A stretch of 64,000 nucleotides of DNA, taken from the NCBI GenBank assembly GCA_033725935.1, contig MU867094.1:248001-312000 (forward strand), written 5' to 3'. Both the position numbers and the translations under genes were made by a program. Source of the stretch: Cladorrhinum sp. PSN259 (taxonomy: Eukaryota > Ascomycota > Sordariomycetes > Sordariales > Podosporaceae). Below, one piece after another: positions 11,291 through 22,671 of this stretch. The notes under the pieces were generated by a model. The model was not told the origin of the DNA. It saw only the letters and a program-made list of their open reading frames with translations, and did not search any database. Position 1 is the stretch's first letter, and each line of letters opens with the position of its first letter.

Positions 11291-12182
11291 GATCGGGGTG
11301 GTTTTTTTTTGTTTGTAATTGTGATGAAATGGGATTAAGAGTGTGAAACCAAAGTGGTTTTGGTGGATGTGGCTGTGAGTTAATAAGTCTCAAGATGGGT
11401 TCACGGCGTGATGACTTTTGTGTGGAAAATCCTGCACGGGCAGGAGTCCCTCGCTAAGAAGTCTAAACTTGGAAACTCGTTCAAAGATGTTTTGAACTTT
11501 GAACTCTCAAAAGGTGCTTTTCACATAAAACCCAATTCTACCCGTACCGTGTGAATAGCTTCACCTGGTTGTTTTGTTGTTGCTAGGACAAGGGGTTGAA
11601 GAATCGGGGATCACGTGTAGATGCATATAGCATGGTAGCATGTCTGCCCCCCGCAGATGCAGCGCTTGCACTGAGTTCCTCTGACCTCTTCAGCCCAGGA
11701 CTGTCCGGGTTAGGGCTACTCTCGCAACCTCCCATGTCCCCGCAAGTTTGCCTTCGCGATTGCCCAAGAAGGTTATTATTCACTTCCGTCATAAATAGCG
11801 GTGTGACAACCGGCGGATGGATCGGTTGCAGGAACCACTTCCTGCTTGTTGGCAGATTCTTTAGGGAGTCAGGCTCTGATGTGGGTAGGTACGTTCCCTT
11901 TCTGCCCTTTCCCCTCTCCTCGTTAGGATAACCCCCCTCCTTTCTTGCCTCTTCTCATTCTCTATACAACAGATCGGTTACTTTAGCAGATCTCAACCTG
12001 GCATAACGACGACGGCTACCGCCGTTTCTAGTCTTCAGGTAGCCATTTAACTGCTCTTCGTACATGTCTAGTAAGACAGGCCTACTGTCTCTGTGCTTAT
12101 AACCTGATTTATTTACACAGACCTCCGTTCAAAATAGGCGACACAGAATTCTGTCAACAATCATGGTTGAGGTCTCGGACAA
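11291..12182. other. Divergent spacer upstream of Mtr2 and of tRNA-Ile, 890 bp
   Basis: Promoter region of the Mtr2 gene on the minus side. The tRNA has internal promoters, so its flank needs little. No other coding signal seen. Confidence 0.5.
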
Positions 12183-12284
12183 GCCCGATTAGCTCAGCTG
12201 GTTAGAGCGTCGTACTAATATCACTTCATTTGCAAGTCATATTTGGTAATGCGAAGGTCAACAGTTCAATCCTGTTATTGGGCA
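12183..12284 (+). tRNA. tRNA-Ile (anticodon AAT) with a 28-nt intron
   Basis: The acceptor stem pairs GCCCGAT (12183-12189) with ATTGGGC (12277-12283), with one G-T pair and discriminator A. The D arm is GCTC-AGCTGGTTA-GAGC. The anticodon stem pairs TCGTA (12210-12214) with TGCGA (12250-12254). The loop reads CTAATA before the intron and A after it, placing anticodon AAT at 12217-12219 and the intron at 12221-12248, right after position 37 as in canonical nuclear tRNA introns. The T arm is AACAG-TTCAATC-CTGTT. All four stems form, so the identification is firm. Confidence 0.93.
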
Positions 12285-12596
12285 TTCATTTTAATTCTCA
12301 TTTTATTTTAATTTTAATTTTTATATATCTTGTCTTTCAGATTATTGTGCACTTTTCTCGAAAGGGACTAAACGTATCGTTAAAGTTTTTGTTTGATTGG
12401 AGCGTTGTCGAATCCATCTACATATAATGTGTATTGTATATATACTTTGTCAGTCTTTGGGTCTTTTTGCCCAGTTCGTTAAGTCGTCATCAATCATAAT
12501 CGTCATAATATGCCGTGTTTATCCCCTTTAAAAACGCCGGTCATTGGTATCATGCAACCCAAACCAACAAAAGAAAATAAAGAAGAAAAAAATGCG
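12285..12596. other. AT-rich spacer, 312 bp
   Basis: Between the tRNA and the 3' end of the lipase gene. It begins with a T-rich stretch (12288-12325) that can serve as RNA polymerase III terminator. No gene. Confidence 0.5.
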
Positions 12597-14550
12597 TTAG
12601 TATCCCCTCCCAGTGACAGCACCAACGGCCAGCGTCTCGATTCTGCCAGCATATAATCTCATCACATGAGCAACCGGGTCACCCCAGATGACCCTCCGAA
12701 GCTGCTCATCGCTCGTGATCTGAGCAACCACACCCTCATTCAACCGCTCCTCGACCGTCTTCTTTCTTCCCCTAGACCTCGATTTGGGATCTCCTGATCT
12801 CAACACCACAATTCGTCCTGCACAGCTGAGTTTGTTTTCTGGCAGCCTCCAAACCGGCTTCATCGCCGACGATGATGACGAGCTGTGCCTACTCAGAGAT
12901 GTCTTCTCCCTCGATCGTGACTTCTTCTCAATCACGGCAGGCACGGGCGCAGCAAACAATTCCAAAAGGCTCTTGACGTAAGCCTTGTCGGCGCGGGCCA
13001 CGGGGTCCCCTTCGTTGACGAAACTGAAAAAGAGACTCTTCCTCAGTTGGGGACGGCGATGATAATCGTCTGGCTTGGTCAGGGGCCTTATGCTGACGGG
13101 AGGAGTGCCGAAGGTGATGCAATGAACGCGCTTGAAGAATCCCGCCACGACGTTGAGCTCGCTCTCGGCTTCTTTAGATGTCGCAAGCATGTGGCTGTAA
13201 AGAAGAGCAGCCACGGCACCACCTGCGCTGTGGCCTGTGATAAGAAGCGAGTAGGTTGCTCTGGTGGGGTCTTCTTCCAATAGTTGTCGAAGACGCCGTG
13301 CGACAGGTGTAACCATCTTGCGGGCCACAGAGAGAAATCCGGTATGGCAAAGGTTTGAGCGGTCATCCTTTATCATGTTAGCTGGTTGTTATGTGCTTGG
13401 AACAGAAATGAACTCAAACCTACAAGAAAGCCGGCAGGAGATGTCGGGGCTGAGTTGAGGTTGACTGTCCAGTCCATGAACGTGGCCGTCCCACGGATGG
13501 CAAAGACTATGGTGTTCATGTAGTCCATCGGCATTGACTTGATGACCATGGCCTTTGTGCCTACCCTCCAGTCTGCATCTACATGCGTGTCCCGCTCATT
13601 TCCCGTTGGCTTTTCATATACTCGCTCTGAGTACTGAGCTGCTAGACATAGCAACGGGTACGTTGGGATGTATCTTTCAGTGCTTGTCAGTAATGGGGCT
13701 GTGAAAAGATTGGGAAAGGAGGCTAAACACACAATTTGAGAGGAGGAAGGTTCATGGGCAGTCTCGAGTTTGCATATAGATCAACCTTTGCAAAGATGCC
13801 GCCCGAGACAACAGTTGCAGCGGCAGTCGTCTGGCCCTTCGGATGATCTCTTCTGGAGCTTCTCTTTGCGGCCTTGGTCAAACTCTTGTCACTCGTTGAC
13901 GGAATTGACGGCGGGGCCGGGGACACTTGTGCCTGAGGCGGTTGCCAGGTCATGATCTCTTTCTCACGACCATTGTAGTTTTCCCGGTCGATCAACGTCA
14001 AGACATCGTTGAGCTGGTTAGAGATTTCATCCATCAGCACATCGGTTTGTCTGATGAGCTGGTTTCCACAATTGTTCAACGAGGGCATAGCATCGCCGAG
14101 CAGCTTCTGGATGCCGGTCTCCTGACATATCCCCTTTGCCAGGTCGACCGCGGAACCCGTGATTTTACTTAGCGGTCCACAGCTTGTTGTGTATGATGGC
14201 GGGGGCTGTTGCGAGAGCTGTGATAACTGAGATTCCCGAGATGATGACGGCGCCGGACTCAGATAGTAATGGTTTTGATTGACTATGATGGGAGGTGGTG
14301 CACCGTTCCACCCGGGAGGCGGAGGGAGGAGTCCTGCAGGTTCAAATGGGGCTTGTGACTGGTTTGGGCTACCATGATGCCAACTGCTGTGAGGGCCCGG
14401 GATCTGAGTTGATGTCGGCGGCGGCGGGGGAGGTAGAGCTCGCAGAGCTGGCTGAGGCTGGGCAGGTAGCTGTTTTTGGTTCTTTGTAACTGGTTGTTTG
14501 GCCTTTGGCGGTTCCTTTTTGGCCTTCTTGAAGCGTATAAAGAAGCCCAT
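12597..14550 (-). CDS. Class 3 lipase (alpha/beta hydrolase)
   Basis: Likely cytosolic acylglycerol lipase of the Lipase_3 family. Exons 13733-14550, 13424-13673 and 12597-13367 give about 612 residues. The N-terminal 200 residues are Pro/Gln-rich and disordered. The hydrolase domain opens IPTYPLLCLAAQYSERVYEK, has the oxyanion segment VFAIRGTATFMDW, the nucleophile elbow LLITGHSAGGAVAAL (Ser near residue 400), a likely acid in VNEGDPVARADK and a likely His in WGDPVAHVMRLYAGRI near the C-terminus. The ATG at 14550 is the first true ATG in frame. Both introns need AAG acceptors (13674-13676 and 13368-13370): the available CAG sites give a stop or break the conserved AGFLDDRSNLCHTGFL block. No signal peptide. 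Substrate unknown. Confidence 0.88.
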
Positions 14551-15834
14551 GGTCAAGATGTTGTATGTTTAAGGTTCATTCCACTGAGAGTAAGAAGCAA
14601 GAAATTTAGCCAAGAGGAGGAAAAGCAGGACAATGACGACCAGTCTGGCGGGCCATGATTAAAGTATGGCTCTGGCACATGCCCATCAACGGACGACGGG
14701 AGTGCCTTGCCGTTTGGTTCACTAAACTGCCCTGGCCCCCTGGTCGAGGGTCGTCTTGTGCTCCCATTCGTTGTTGTGCAAAACTCAGCCTCCAATCGTT
14801 GATCGCGGTGGCGGATTTACAAAACCAGCCCTTGCGGTCCACACCCCCAGTGGTATTCGGCCTTGGAGATAGCCGCCGCGGTCGGTTCTTTGTAGGTGGA
14901 GAAGAGGTCCGAAGGGAGATGTGCCGGAGTATTGTGGGATGACTCTTCGCTGTCCACGCTGTCTCACATTCCGTGATTTCAGAATGAAGCCTCCCCTTAG
15001 ACATGCAGCTAGAGACGTGCATGTGCAGATCTGCAGGTCGCCGCGAATAACGGCCCTTAGAGGATTACCATCCGAACGAATACCATTGCTATCTCGACCT
15101 CGGCTTGCATTGTATTGGCGAACCAGAGCAGCCTTGATATTTGTGACCCCACGCACACATTGCATGAGCTATCGGTCTCGAGGGTCGAGTTACATCTCGA
15201 CCCAAAGGGCCCATCAGGTCTCAATGCTTCCTGTCGCAAGCCTTACAATCCACAGTGGTGCTTCATTCGGCAATTAGTGAGTCAGTATTGACACATGGCA
15301 GATGGAGTCGGTTGAAGCCAGTTGATTGGAAATGAGGGCTTCACAGTCAATGCTGTCTCCTGGACCCTAGACTAGATTCCAGAAACATCAGAAACGCGGG
15401 GTAACATTTTCAGGTACCAATTCGTTCTAAATCGGGTGCTTCGCTGGCATTCGCTGGCATTTTGCGCATCACGCGGGGTTCAGAAAATATGGAGAGGATT
15501 GTCGAAGCTTCATAAATTCATGATGAGGTGGTGATGATGGCAGGTCTAGATCAAAGGTCTCCCAGTGCCCTGGTGTGAGCGGGGAGTGTTTTGTCGGTGA
15601 GAGAGGAGGGGTGCATACGGTGTACTAGCTTACAGCGCATGGAACCCCTGGATGTCGTCCGTGCTTTCTGATGCAGCTGCCGGCAGAAGGAGCGGGAAAG
15701 GGCGTCTCAGGCGGGAAGCCAATCTGGAACACCTGTCTGTCAGGCAATTTCATGCATCCATTGGACCACCAAGGTGCTTCCCAACATCGTCTGAATCGGC
15801 CTTTGTTGCACCTCGAGATGCATCCAACAAAGCC
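14551..15834. other. Divergent spacer, about 1.28 kb
   Basis: Promoter region shared by the lipase (-) and FHIP-like (+) genes. The last 183 bases (15652-15834) are an open in-frame extension of the FHIP-like gene starting at an ATG at 15652; I treat it as leader. Overlapping frames elsewhere have no recognisable content. Confidence 0.5.
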
Positions 15835-18772
15835 ATGGATTTTTGGTCGCGCCTCCTAGCACACACGCCGCTGTCGTCGGCAAGCTCCCGCAGGGACTTT
15901 GCTAAGGACCCAGCCCGTCGCCTGCACCGCTTCGAGAAGGAATACAGCCAGCTGCTGCACACATGGCGCAACTCGTCCAACCTCGCCCACGATGACGAAG
16001 CCGCTGAGTACATTGAGATGCGCTTGCAGGAGCTCACTAGTCTCCTAAGTGACGAATCTCGCCGTCCCCTCCCCCATCCGTGCATCGCATTCTCCGCTGC
16101 GAAGCAAGTCTACATCCCCGTCGCCAAGATCGCCACAAGCTCCTTCAACGAATGGATCATCAAGGAGGCCGTCCTTTTCTTTGCAACCTTGATCGAGAGT
16201 GAGGAGGAAGCCTTTGTCGAAAATGACAGCTTCTCGGGCAGTCTGACGAATCTACTTGTGCGCATAACCGGCGCCAACAGCATACGTCTCAGCGCCGACA
16301 TCGAAGCTCGCATCGTCGAGCTCGCCTTTAATATCACAACAAAAATCCGCCTAAACCCCGAAATCCTCCCCGCCTGGTTCAAATCACACCCTCCTCAGCT
16401 CTCTCAGGATGGCAAACCGCTGCCCGACCATGACAGGTTCACAGGGAGGACACAGAAGCAGGACTTCCCCCTGTTCTACCTGCTGATAGACTATATACAC
16501 CACGAGGGCAAAGTGGGAGATTTTGCCAGGACAGGACTGCTATATATAATTGAGGCTGCGTCGACGTCTGTTATGCTTGAGCAGTGGATTGTTGAGAGCG
16601 ATCTTTCAACATTGATGGCCACAGGTCTGGGAGCTCTGTATAGTCAACTGAGCCGGAAACTCGTCATCGACCACCCACCAAACGATCTGCCCCCCATTCT
16701 CGCATTCTCCGACTATGAGCACCCAAAGTCAAATTATGAAATTGTCAGCTCTTGTTCTCCCGAGTTTCAGTTACATCTCGACACCTTCCTCTCCCACCTG
16801 CTCTTTTGGCAAGATGTCCTGAACCACTGCAAGTCTATCGAGGTCAAGTCGACACTGCTGGAACACTTCCAGGTCATTTTCCTGCAGCAATTATTGTAAG
16901 TTGCTAAAGCCTTGTTTGCCCTCGAACTGACTGCTAACAGGATGCAGATATCCGTCTCTGCTTGAGTCCTCTGATGTTGATGGTGGCTCATCTGTCGCTG
17001 TTTTAACATATCTCCGACGTATTCTGGAATCAGTCGATCATCCTGATATGATTAACCTCATTCTCCACTATCTCCTTGCCCTTCCTGATGTCGTGGCCTC
17101 TGTTCCCTCTGACACGGGAGATGTCGTAAGTGCTGCGCGAAAGAGAAAGTCAATGGACCTTGCAACCATGATGGCTTCCAAGAGTGAAGCCGCGGCAGAT
17201 CCACTGCTGTTTAATCTTGTCGACCTGATCCGCGCCTGCCTTCGCTCTCAGAACAACCAGACAGTCAATGTCACTCTTCAGCTGTTGTCAGTGATTCTTA
17301 AGAGACATCATAGATACGCCGTTACCACGCTACTCTACACAGAAGGTGTGCTTGGCGAGTCTTCCAACCGAACGTGGGGCGCTCATGAGCAAGAGGTGGA
17401 ATATTTCATGACCTTGGCGGACACAATTGGTGGACAAGATGATTTCAATGATGTCTACCAGAATGTGCTTAAGGACACCTCTGCCCGTCTGGAGAACCAC
17501 CCATGCTCTATCAAATTGGTCACACCAAAAACGTCGACTAATAACCGCGAGTTGCCCGCAGAGCCGGACAGCCTCCCTGGTGCGCCGAGAGATGTGCGCT
17601 CCCACACTCTCCATCCTGATGATCCTTTGCTAAATATCATGCTGGATCGTCTCGAAACATTCTTCCTCAACCCCGTTGAGACAAATTTATCGCTCACAGA
17701 AGCTCTATTCGACCTCGCTGTTTGCGGCTTTATGCACCTCGAAGGATGGTTCTTGCGACACCCACAAGCGTATGATTATGACGACGATGAGGATGATGGT
17801 CTTCCGCTCCCTGAACCACCGTTAGATCCGGACTCGCAGGAGTACATTGAGTATGCCCGCGTTCAGTCTTTGCGAGAATGTCACAAACGGCCAAAATGGA
17901 CTCAGTCAGGTCTCCCGCGGTTTCTTAGAGTCTTGCAGAACCTGTGCGACCAGGTTGTGGCCTACCGAGACTTAGTCCCGCGATTTGACGACTTGCTTCA
18001 GCAGCGTCGCGGGGCCTTCCAAATCGCGGATAGTGTAACTCCAAATCCATTACCCATAAGGACTAGGACTCCAGTTTCTCACTCAGCGGGTGGCGGGTTG
18101 GGTGCGCCTTTTGTGGAGCGAAGCGGTTATGACGAGCCCCGCAACACGTCCCGGGAACGGCCGTCGGGTCTTGAAGTCTTTGCGCATCGTATCTTGTCCG
18201 AGCTTGGAACACCCAGCCGCTCGGGTAGTCCGCGAGGCCGCAAGGAGGCCAGAAGGGTTTTGTCGGATCGGTCTATTCCGGGCCCGGGTCTTGCACCATC
18301 CGGTACGGTTTCGAGATCATTCTCGCCTGCAAGTGCTACGTCGAGCATGCCTTCTTGGGATGGGCGGACGAGCGATGCCGCGGTTGCCAACCAAGCAAAG
18401 GCATTCCAAGCCGTCGATCAGAGCATTCTTGCCAGAAGGGTTGGGCTGCCAGAGGTTAAGCCCCCTGTTGAGCCCATCAAGTTGAGTTATGACAGAAAGC
18501 CTGTTATTATTCCTGCGTCCGAGGGTGACGATGTTGATGGTGAAGAGGGCAAGGAGGCAGCAGACGAAGGGGAAGGTGGCGGCGAGGATGCCTTGTTGGC
18601 TCCATCTGAAGATGGGCAGGATTTAGATGATGCATCGACGCCGGTGGAGGAGAAAATGGTTTCGGTGTCGCATGTTCTGACGAATGTGATTGTTTTCCAG
18701 TCGTTCCTGTTTGAGCTGGCGAGCTTGACGCAAGTCCGGGCTGGGTTGTTCGGGGAGGTACGGTTTGTTTGA
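15835..18772 (+). CDS. FHIP / RAI16-like protein (FTS-Hook-FHIP complex subunit)
   Basis: Subunit of the FHF complex that links early endosomes to dynein through a Hook adaptor in filamentous fungi. Exons 15835-16895 and 16948-18772 give 961 residues. The opening MDFWSRLLAHTP, the helical repeat region with IKEAVLFFATLIESEEEAF, the block ARTGLLYIIEAASTSVMLEQ and the spliced segment FLQQLLYPSLLESSD are the hallmarks of the RAI16-like family. A less conserved Ser/acidic region follows, and the protein ends with the conserved ASLTQVRAGLFGEVRFV. The intron has a CTAAC branch and GCAG acceptor. Start choice: the frame is open back to an ATG at 15652 (61 more residues), but family members start at MDFW, so I chose 15835. 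The family call is strong; the cargo role is inferred from family. Confidence 0.87.
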
Positions 18773-19743
18773 GGCTTTTGTCTGGGCTCCCACCTTTTGT
18801 TTCTTTTTCATATTACTTCCTGGGAAAAATGAGGATTGATTGTTAGTGTCGAGGAAACATTGCATTGCTTGGCGTCAACGGCTCTTTCAAAAGCTTTCGA
18901 GCTGATATATATATATATTTCGCCCTTATGCCGCTATATACCTATATAAGACAGATATTGTTTATTAATTTTGTTCAGGCGGTGTTTCTTATAACAAGAA
19001 GAATGGGAAGGAGAATAGAAGGGGGATTTTGGAAGGCCGAACGTGGGTGGCCTCTTGGCCCGGCTAGAGACCCTCAACCTCCCCTTTGCAAAAGAAATGC
19101 AGGGCCTCATTCCATGTCCAATACCCCATAGACCCGCAGCTTTTCCATCTGATCTATCTTTTAAGCTTTTTCTTGGGCCTCTGCCGAGACATCAAACCCG
19201 CGCGCGCCGAGTCTCGGGGAGTCGTATGTACTGTACATACATGCCTACCCCTGAAGTTGAGTCAACCCTACGACCTTAAGTCAGTACGAAAAACACAGCA
19301 TTCACAAACACAAAGCAGAAATGTGTCAACACAAAATATAAAATCCAACAACTTTTTTTATATGCATTGAAACCAAAACGCTATGAAAAAACACCCAATC
19401 TATCTACGGTGAGGAAAGCATCCGACGGCTACACACGACGACAAATCGCGACCTATTCATCTTTTTTTTTTTTTCCCCTCTATCAATGCTCGCTGATGTG
19501 ATGCTTTATATCAAAAAACAAATGAAGTTGGCCAGCTATGCACGAAGAGAAGAAAAAGAAAAGTTGCCATGAGAGCCGCACACAAACCAGGCAGCAGACA
19601 GAATTCGGAGTCCAGAGCGGAGAGAATAACAGCGCTATATGCAATGCAAGGCCTCACAAGAAGACAAGGCTGTCTCTCTCTCATCCCGTTTTTGCCCCCA
19701 AATAAATGGGAAAACGCGACCGGTAACAGGAGCCATGGCGAGG
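18773..19743. other. Convergent spacer, 970 bp
   Basis: 3' ends of the FHIP-like (+) and acrB-like (-) genes. It contains an AT-rich stretch with a TATATATATA run near 18907-18917 and a T run near 19460-19475. No gene seen. Confidence 0.5.
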
Positions 19744-22671
19744 TTACACAGGGCTGGGAGCTTCTTTGAGGCTTCCCCCACTTCCGCTCTCAGCAGACCG
19801 TACGCTAGACCCTGACCCAGAGCCTGATCCCGCACCGAGGCCATCACTCCGTTGGTGCGCAAAGTGAAATCCTGGTGGGCCCCTTAGAGGCTTTGACCCA
19901 GGAGTTCCGTGCGGGACAGCGTTGTAATGGCCATGAGAAGCATGGCCCGGCACATTTATGTGACCAGCAATATCATTCTCTTCGGTAGATTGAGTGAAGC
20001 CCGACACGTCGCTAAGCATGGATGAGGAGCGACCCCTAGTCTTGTTTTGTGGCGGAGTACTGCTGACACCGGCGTGTAGAGTACCAGGAAACAGACCCAT
20101 CTGCGGAGGTGGAAGAAGAGAGCCTGGTGGCCCTGCCATGGATGTCGGCGGCCACATAGACTGTGCGCCGTAATGAGTTGCAGGAACACCCCAAGGCGTG
20201 GCTATTGGTGCAGGATAGTGAGTTGGCGCAGGCGCTGGAGCATCATAAGCCATCTCGTCCTGGAAGCTGGCCAAGTACGCCTGCATCTGAGTTGTCAAAT
20301 CCATGAGTTGAGCTTGTTTGTTGATGTTGCCAGCAGTTAGAGTCTGGATCCGATCCTTTAGGTGCTGCTCGATGCGGACCATCTCAGCTTCATGTGCCCC
20401 ACGTTCCTGGCGACGCCGCTCTGCCTCGTTAAGACCCCTTGCGTTCGCGTCCGTAATACGGGCGTGCTCGTCGTCAACCTTGGCAATGCGGGTGGCGATC
20501 TTGTTCCGTTTTGCTTGCAGACTTGCCCTCTCCTCCTCGAGTGACTTGACCTCCTTATCGATGGACGCCTTGAAAGTTTTGAAAGCAGCCCTTGCTTTGT
20601 CGAACTGAGCCTTCTCCTCCGTCCACGCGGCCTGCATGGAGCGATACTCGTTCAGCAGGTCCTCCGGAACTGTCTGCAACTCCTTCAGCTCTGCATCGAG
20701 CTCAGAAATGGATTCCTCCGCTCGTTTCTCTTGGACTTTATTTTGCGCAACCTTTTGTCTAAGCTTCTCATCGTCACCTCCTGCCGACTGCACTGCCGAT
20801 GAAAGCTTCTCGATCTCCTTCCGGGTTGAGTTGAGTTTCCGGTTGTTGTCCTTGCGAACAGTCTTGAGACGAGCCTTTTCATCGGCCAACTTTGCCTCGG
20901 CAGCTGCAATGGAAGCCCTCAGTGTTGTCGCCGGTGAGTCGTGACGTGCGTGGGATCTCTGAGGGCCGGCAGCCTTGGAAGCAGCTTCGAGGTCCTTGCT
21001 TTTGGCCTGAATGGTCCTCACACTTGTCGAAAAGATGATTTCATCCGTCCGTGTGCTGACAAACTCAAATTCGTAGTTGGATAAAGGGGTAAGTCCGTAA
21101 ATGTCACCTCCCCAGCGCTGGCCTCGATGCTCATCCTCCTCGCCGTCCTCGATTGGACTGATTCGCGTTGGTTGCCAGATTGCGTTGTTGACCCTGACAT
21201 AGAATGGTTTGCTCGAGTCGACCCCTGGCTGTCTTTCTTCATCCGAGACGCTCTTGGAGCTAGGTACTTCGGGGAAATGACTCGTGCTGAAACACACCTC
21301 ATCACAACCAACATAGCAAATCCAAATCTGCTCCGGCTGTGTGTTGAACGGCGCGTTACCAAGATTGTGAATGTCAGTGGCGTTGGAACTACTGGATTCA
21401 GACGCTGCATGCGATAGTTCGTATTCCTTGACCATAACGATTTTAGTGCTGGCTATTGCTGCCCACAGAGGCTGTCGTATGCGAACCTGTGCGCTCTGCT
21501 TTCGTCGTTTCTTAGTCGTGATGTTGGCCGCGTTTCCTTGCAGATGGGCGTCGCTATCCGCCGCCATGAGTGCGACATCAGATGAGCCTTCCCCCGTGAA
21601 CGAGACAGACTTGCCAGCTTCAGGATCTAACAGACCCTGAGCCTGCGAGTCTCGACGTTCTCTTCGTAGATACCACTCCCTGATCTGGCGGACCAACCCT
21701 TGCGTTAGAATGTGTATTGCCAGAATATTTCGAATCCAAGCGTACGGATCCTTTTTCTCGAAAACACGAAATGTTGGCCCAGAGTCGGGGTTAGAAAAGA
21801 AGCGGTTCGATCCAAGAAGTGAAGTAAATCGTGATAGGCCAGTCCATTTAACATGCTTGCACCACTGGGAAACACCCACAATGGCAACACAAAGAACAAT
21901 ATTGCTGGTAGTGCCGTGACTAGACGTCCCTCCACCGCCCAACGTTAGAGCAATGACAACCTGGGCAAGATCCAAGATAAATTGTTGTATTGGAGCCCAC
22001 AGAAACAGCCATATCCCCAACATGATCACATCCATACAGACCAGCGTGGTCAAAGCAGGCGTTCCTTGGCTCCCGTCGAAGATCTCGGCAATGCTGAGGC
22101 CGGAGCTGGTGGTCAAGGTGGGGACAAAGGTAAGGCAGGTGAAGAGGGTGTAGATCAACGCAACCACTGTCGGGGAGGCCTGCATGAGAATGATGAGAAT
22201 GGCGATGGTGTCGTGGAGGGGCAAAGCACGCAAAACGGTAATGGCAAGCTCGAAGGGGCCGGTGTCGCGGTGCACGTGGGCATTTTTGGCATCGTTGACG
22301 TCGATCCGGCGGGGAGTCTCGTCGGAACTGGCGGATTGGGAGGCGTTGGCGGCGAGCGACTCTGCCGAGGAGGATTCGGAATATGCGCCTAAGGAGCCCC
22401 TCCGGAGCAGCTCGGCGGCCCTGTGTTCGGGGGCCATGTCGTCGAGGTGCGTCGAGGAACCATTTGCGGCGGCAGCGACGGACAGAGGGGGAAGAGGCGG
22501 GGCAGGGGCATTGTCTCCCTGAGGCTTCGAGGACCCCTCAAGCTGGCTCTGGCTCTTCTGCTTGACGACGCGCTTGCCGGGGACTACCAGGCCATTCTCA
22601 TGTCTTGTATCGCGCTGGTTGGTTGCTCCCTGCTGTCGCTTTGTTGAACTTGACGCGCGAGGCATGCGCAT
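19744..22671 (-). CDS. acrB: AcrB-like protein (ubiquitination network, acriflavine resistance B type)
   Basis: Intronless, 975 residues. Order of parts: a basic Ser/Gln-rich N-terminus (about 1-140); a cluster of three or four hydrophobic segments (about 150-280), including ITVLRALPLHDTIAILIILM, VVALIYTLFTCLTF and MDVIMLGIWLFLW; a beta-rich middle region with YVRVNNAIWQP and YGLTPLSNYEFEF; a long coiled coil of Ala/Glu/Lys heptads (about 590-790); and a Gly/Pro/Ser-rich tail. This matches fungal AcrB, a coiled-coil membrane protein found through acriflavine resistance in Aspergillus and placed genetically in a ubiquitin-related network. The biochemical role remains unclear. ATGs at 22671 and 22665 are both possible starts. 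The upstream spacer is unusually long. Confidence 0.8.
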   Translation of the reverse strand: MRMPRASSSTKRQQGATNQRDTRHENGLVVPGKRVVKQKSQSQLEGSSKPQGDNAPAPPLPPLSVAAAANGSSTHLDDMAPEHRAAELLRRGSLGAYSESSSAESLAANASQSASSDETPRRIDVNDAKNAHVHRDTGPFELAITVLRALPLHDTIAILIILMQASPTVVALIYTLFTCLTFVPTLTTSSGLSIAEIFDGSQGTPALTTLVCMDVIMLGIWLFLWAPIQQFILDLAQVVIALTLGGGGTSSHGTTSNIVLCVAIVGVSQWCKHVKWTGLSRFTSLLGSNRFFSNPDSGPTFRVFEKKDPYAWIRNILAIHILTQGLVRQIREWYLRRERRDSQAQGLLDPEAGKSVSFTGEGSSDVALMAADSDAHLQGNAANITTKKRRKQSAQVRIRQPLWAAIASTKIVMVKEYELSHAASESSSSNATDIHNLGNAPFNTQPEQIWICYVGCDEVCFSTSHFPEVPSSKSVSDEERQPGVDSSKPFYVRVNNAIWQPTRISPIEDGEEDEHRGQRWGGDIYGLTPLSNYEFEFVSTRTDEIIFSTSVRTIQAKSKDLEAASKAAGPQRSHARHDSPATTLRASIAAAEAKLADEKARLKTVRKDNNRKLNSTRKEIEKLSSAVQSAGGDDEKLRQKVAQNKVQEKRAEESISELDAELKELQTVPEDLLNEYRSMQAAWTEEKAQFDKARAAFKTFKASIDKEVKSLEEERASLQAKRNKIATRIAKVDDEHARITDANARGLNEAERRRQERGAHEAEMVRIEQHLKDRIQTLTAGNINKQAQLMDLTTQMQAYLASFQDEMAYDAPAPAPTHYPAPIATPWGVPATHYGAQSMWPPTSMAGPPGSLLPPPQMGLFPGTLHAGVSSTPPQNKTRGRSSSMLSDVSGFTQSTEENDIAGHINVPGHASHGHYNAVPHGTPGSKPLRGPPGFHFAHQRSDGLGAGSGSGSGSSVRSAESGSGGSLKEAPSPV

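Noticed and set aside
18090..18485. 131-codon plus-strand frame
   Set aside because: Out-of-frame shadow within the FHIP-like coding sequence, GC-rich and featureless.
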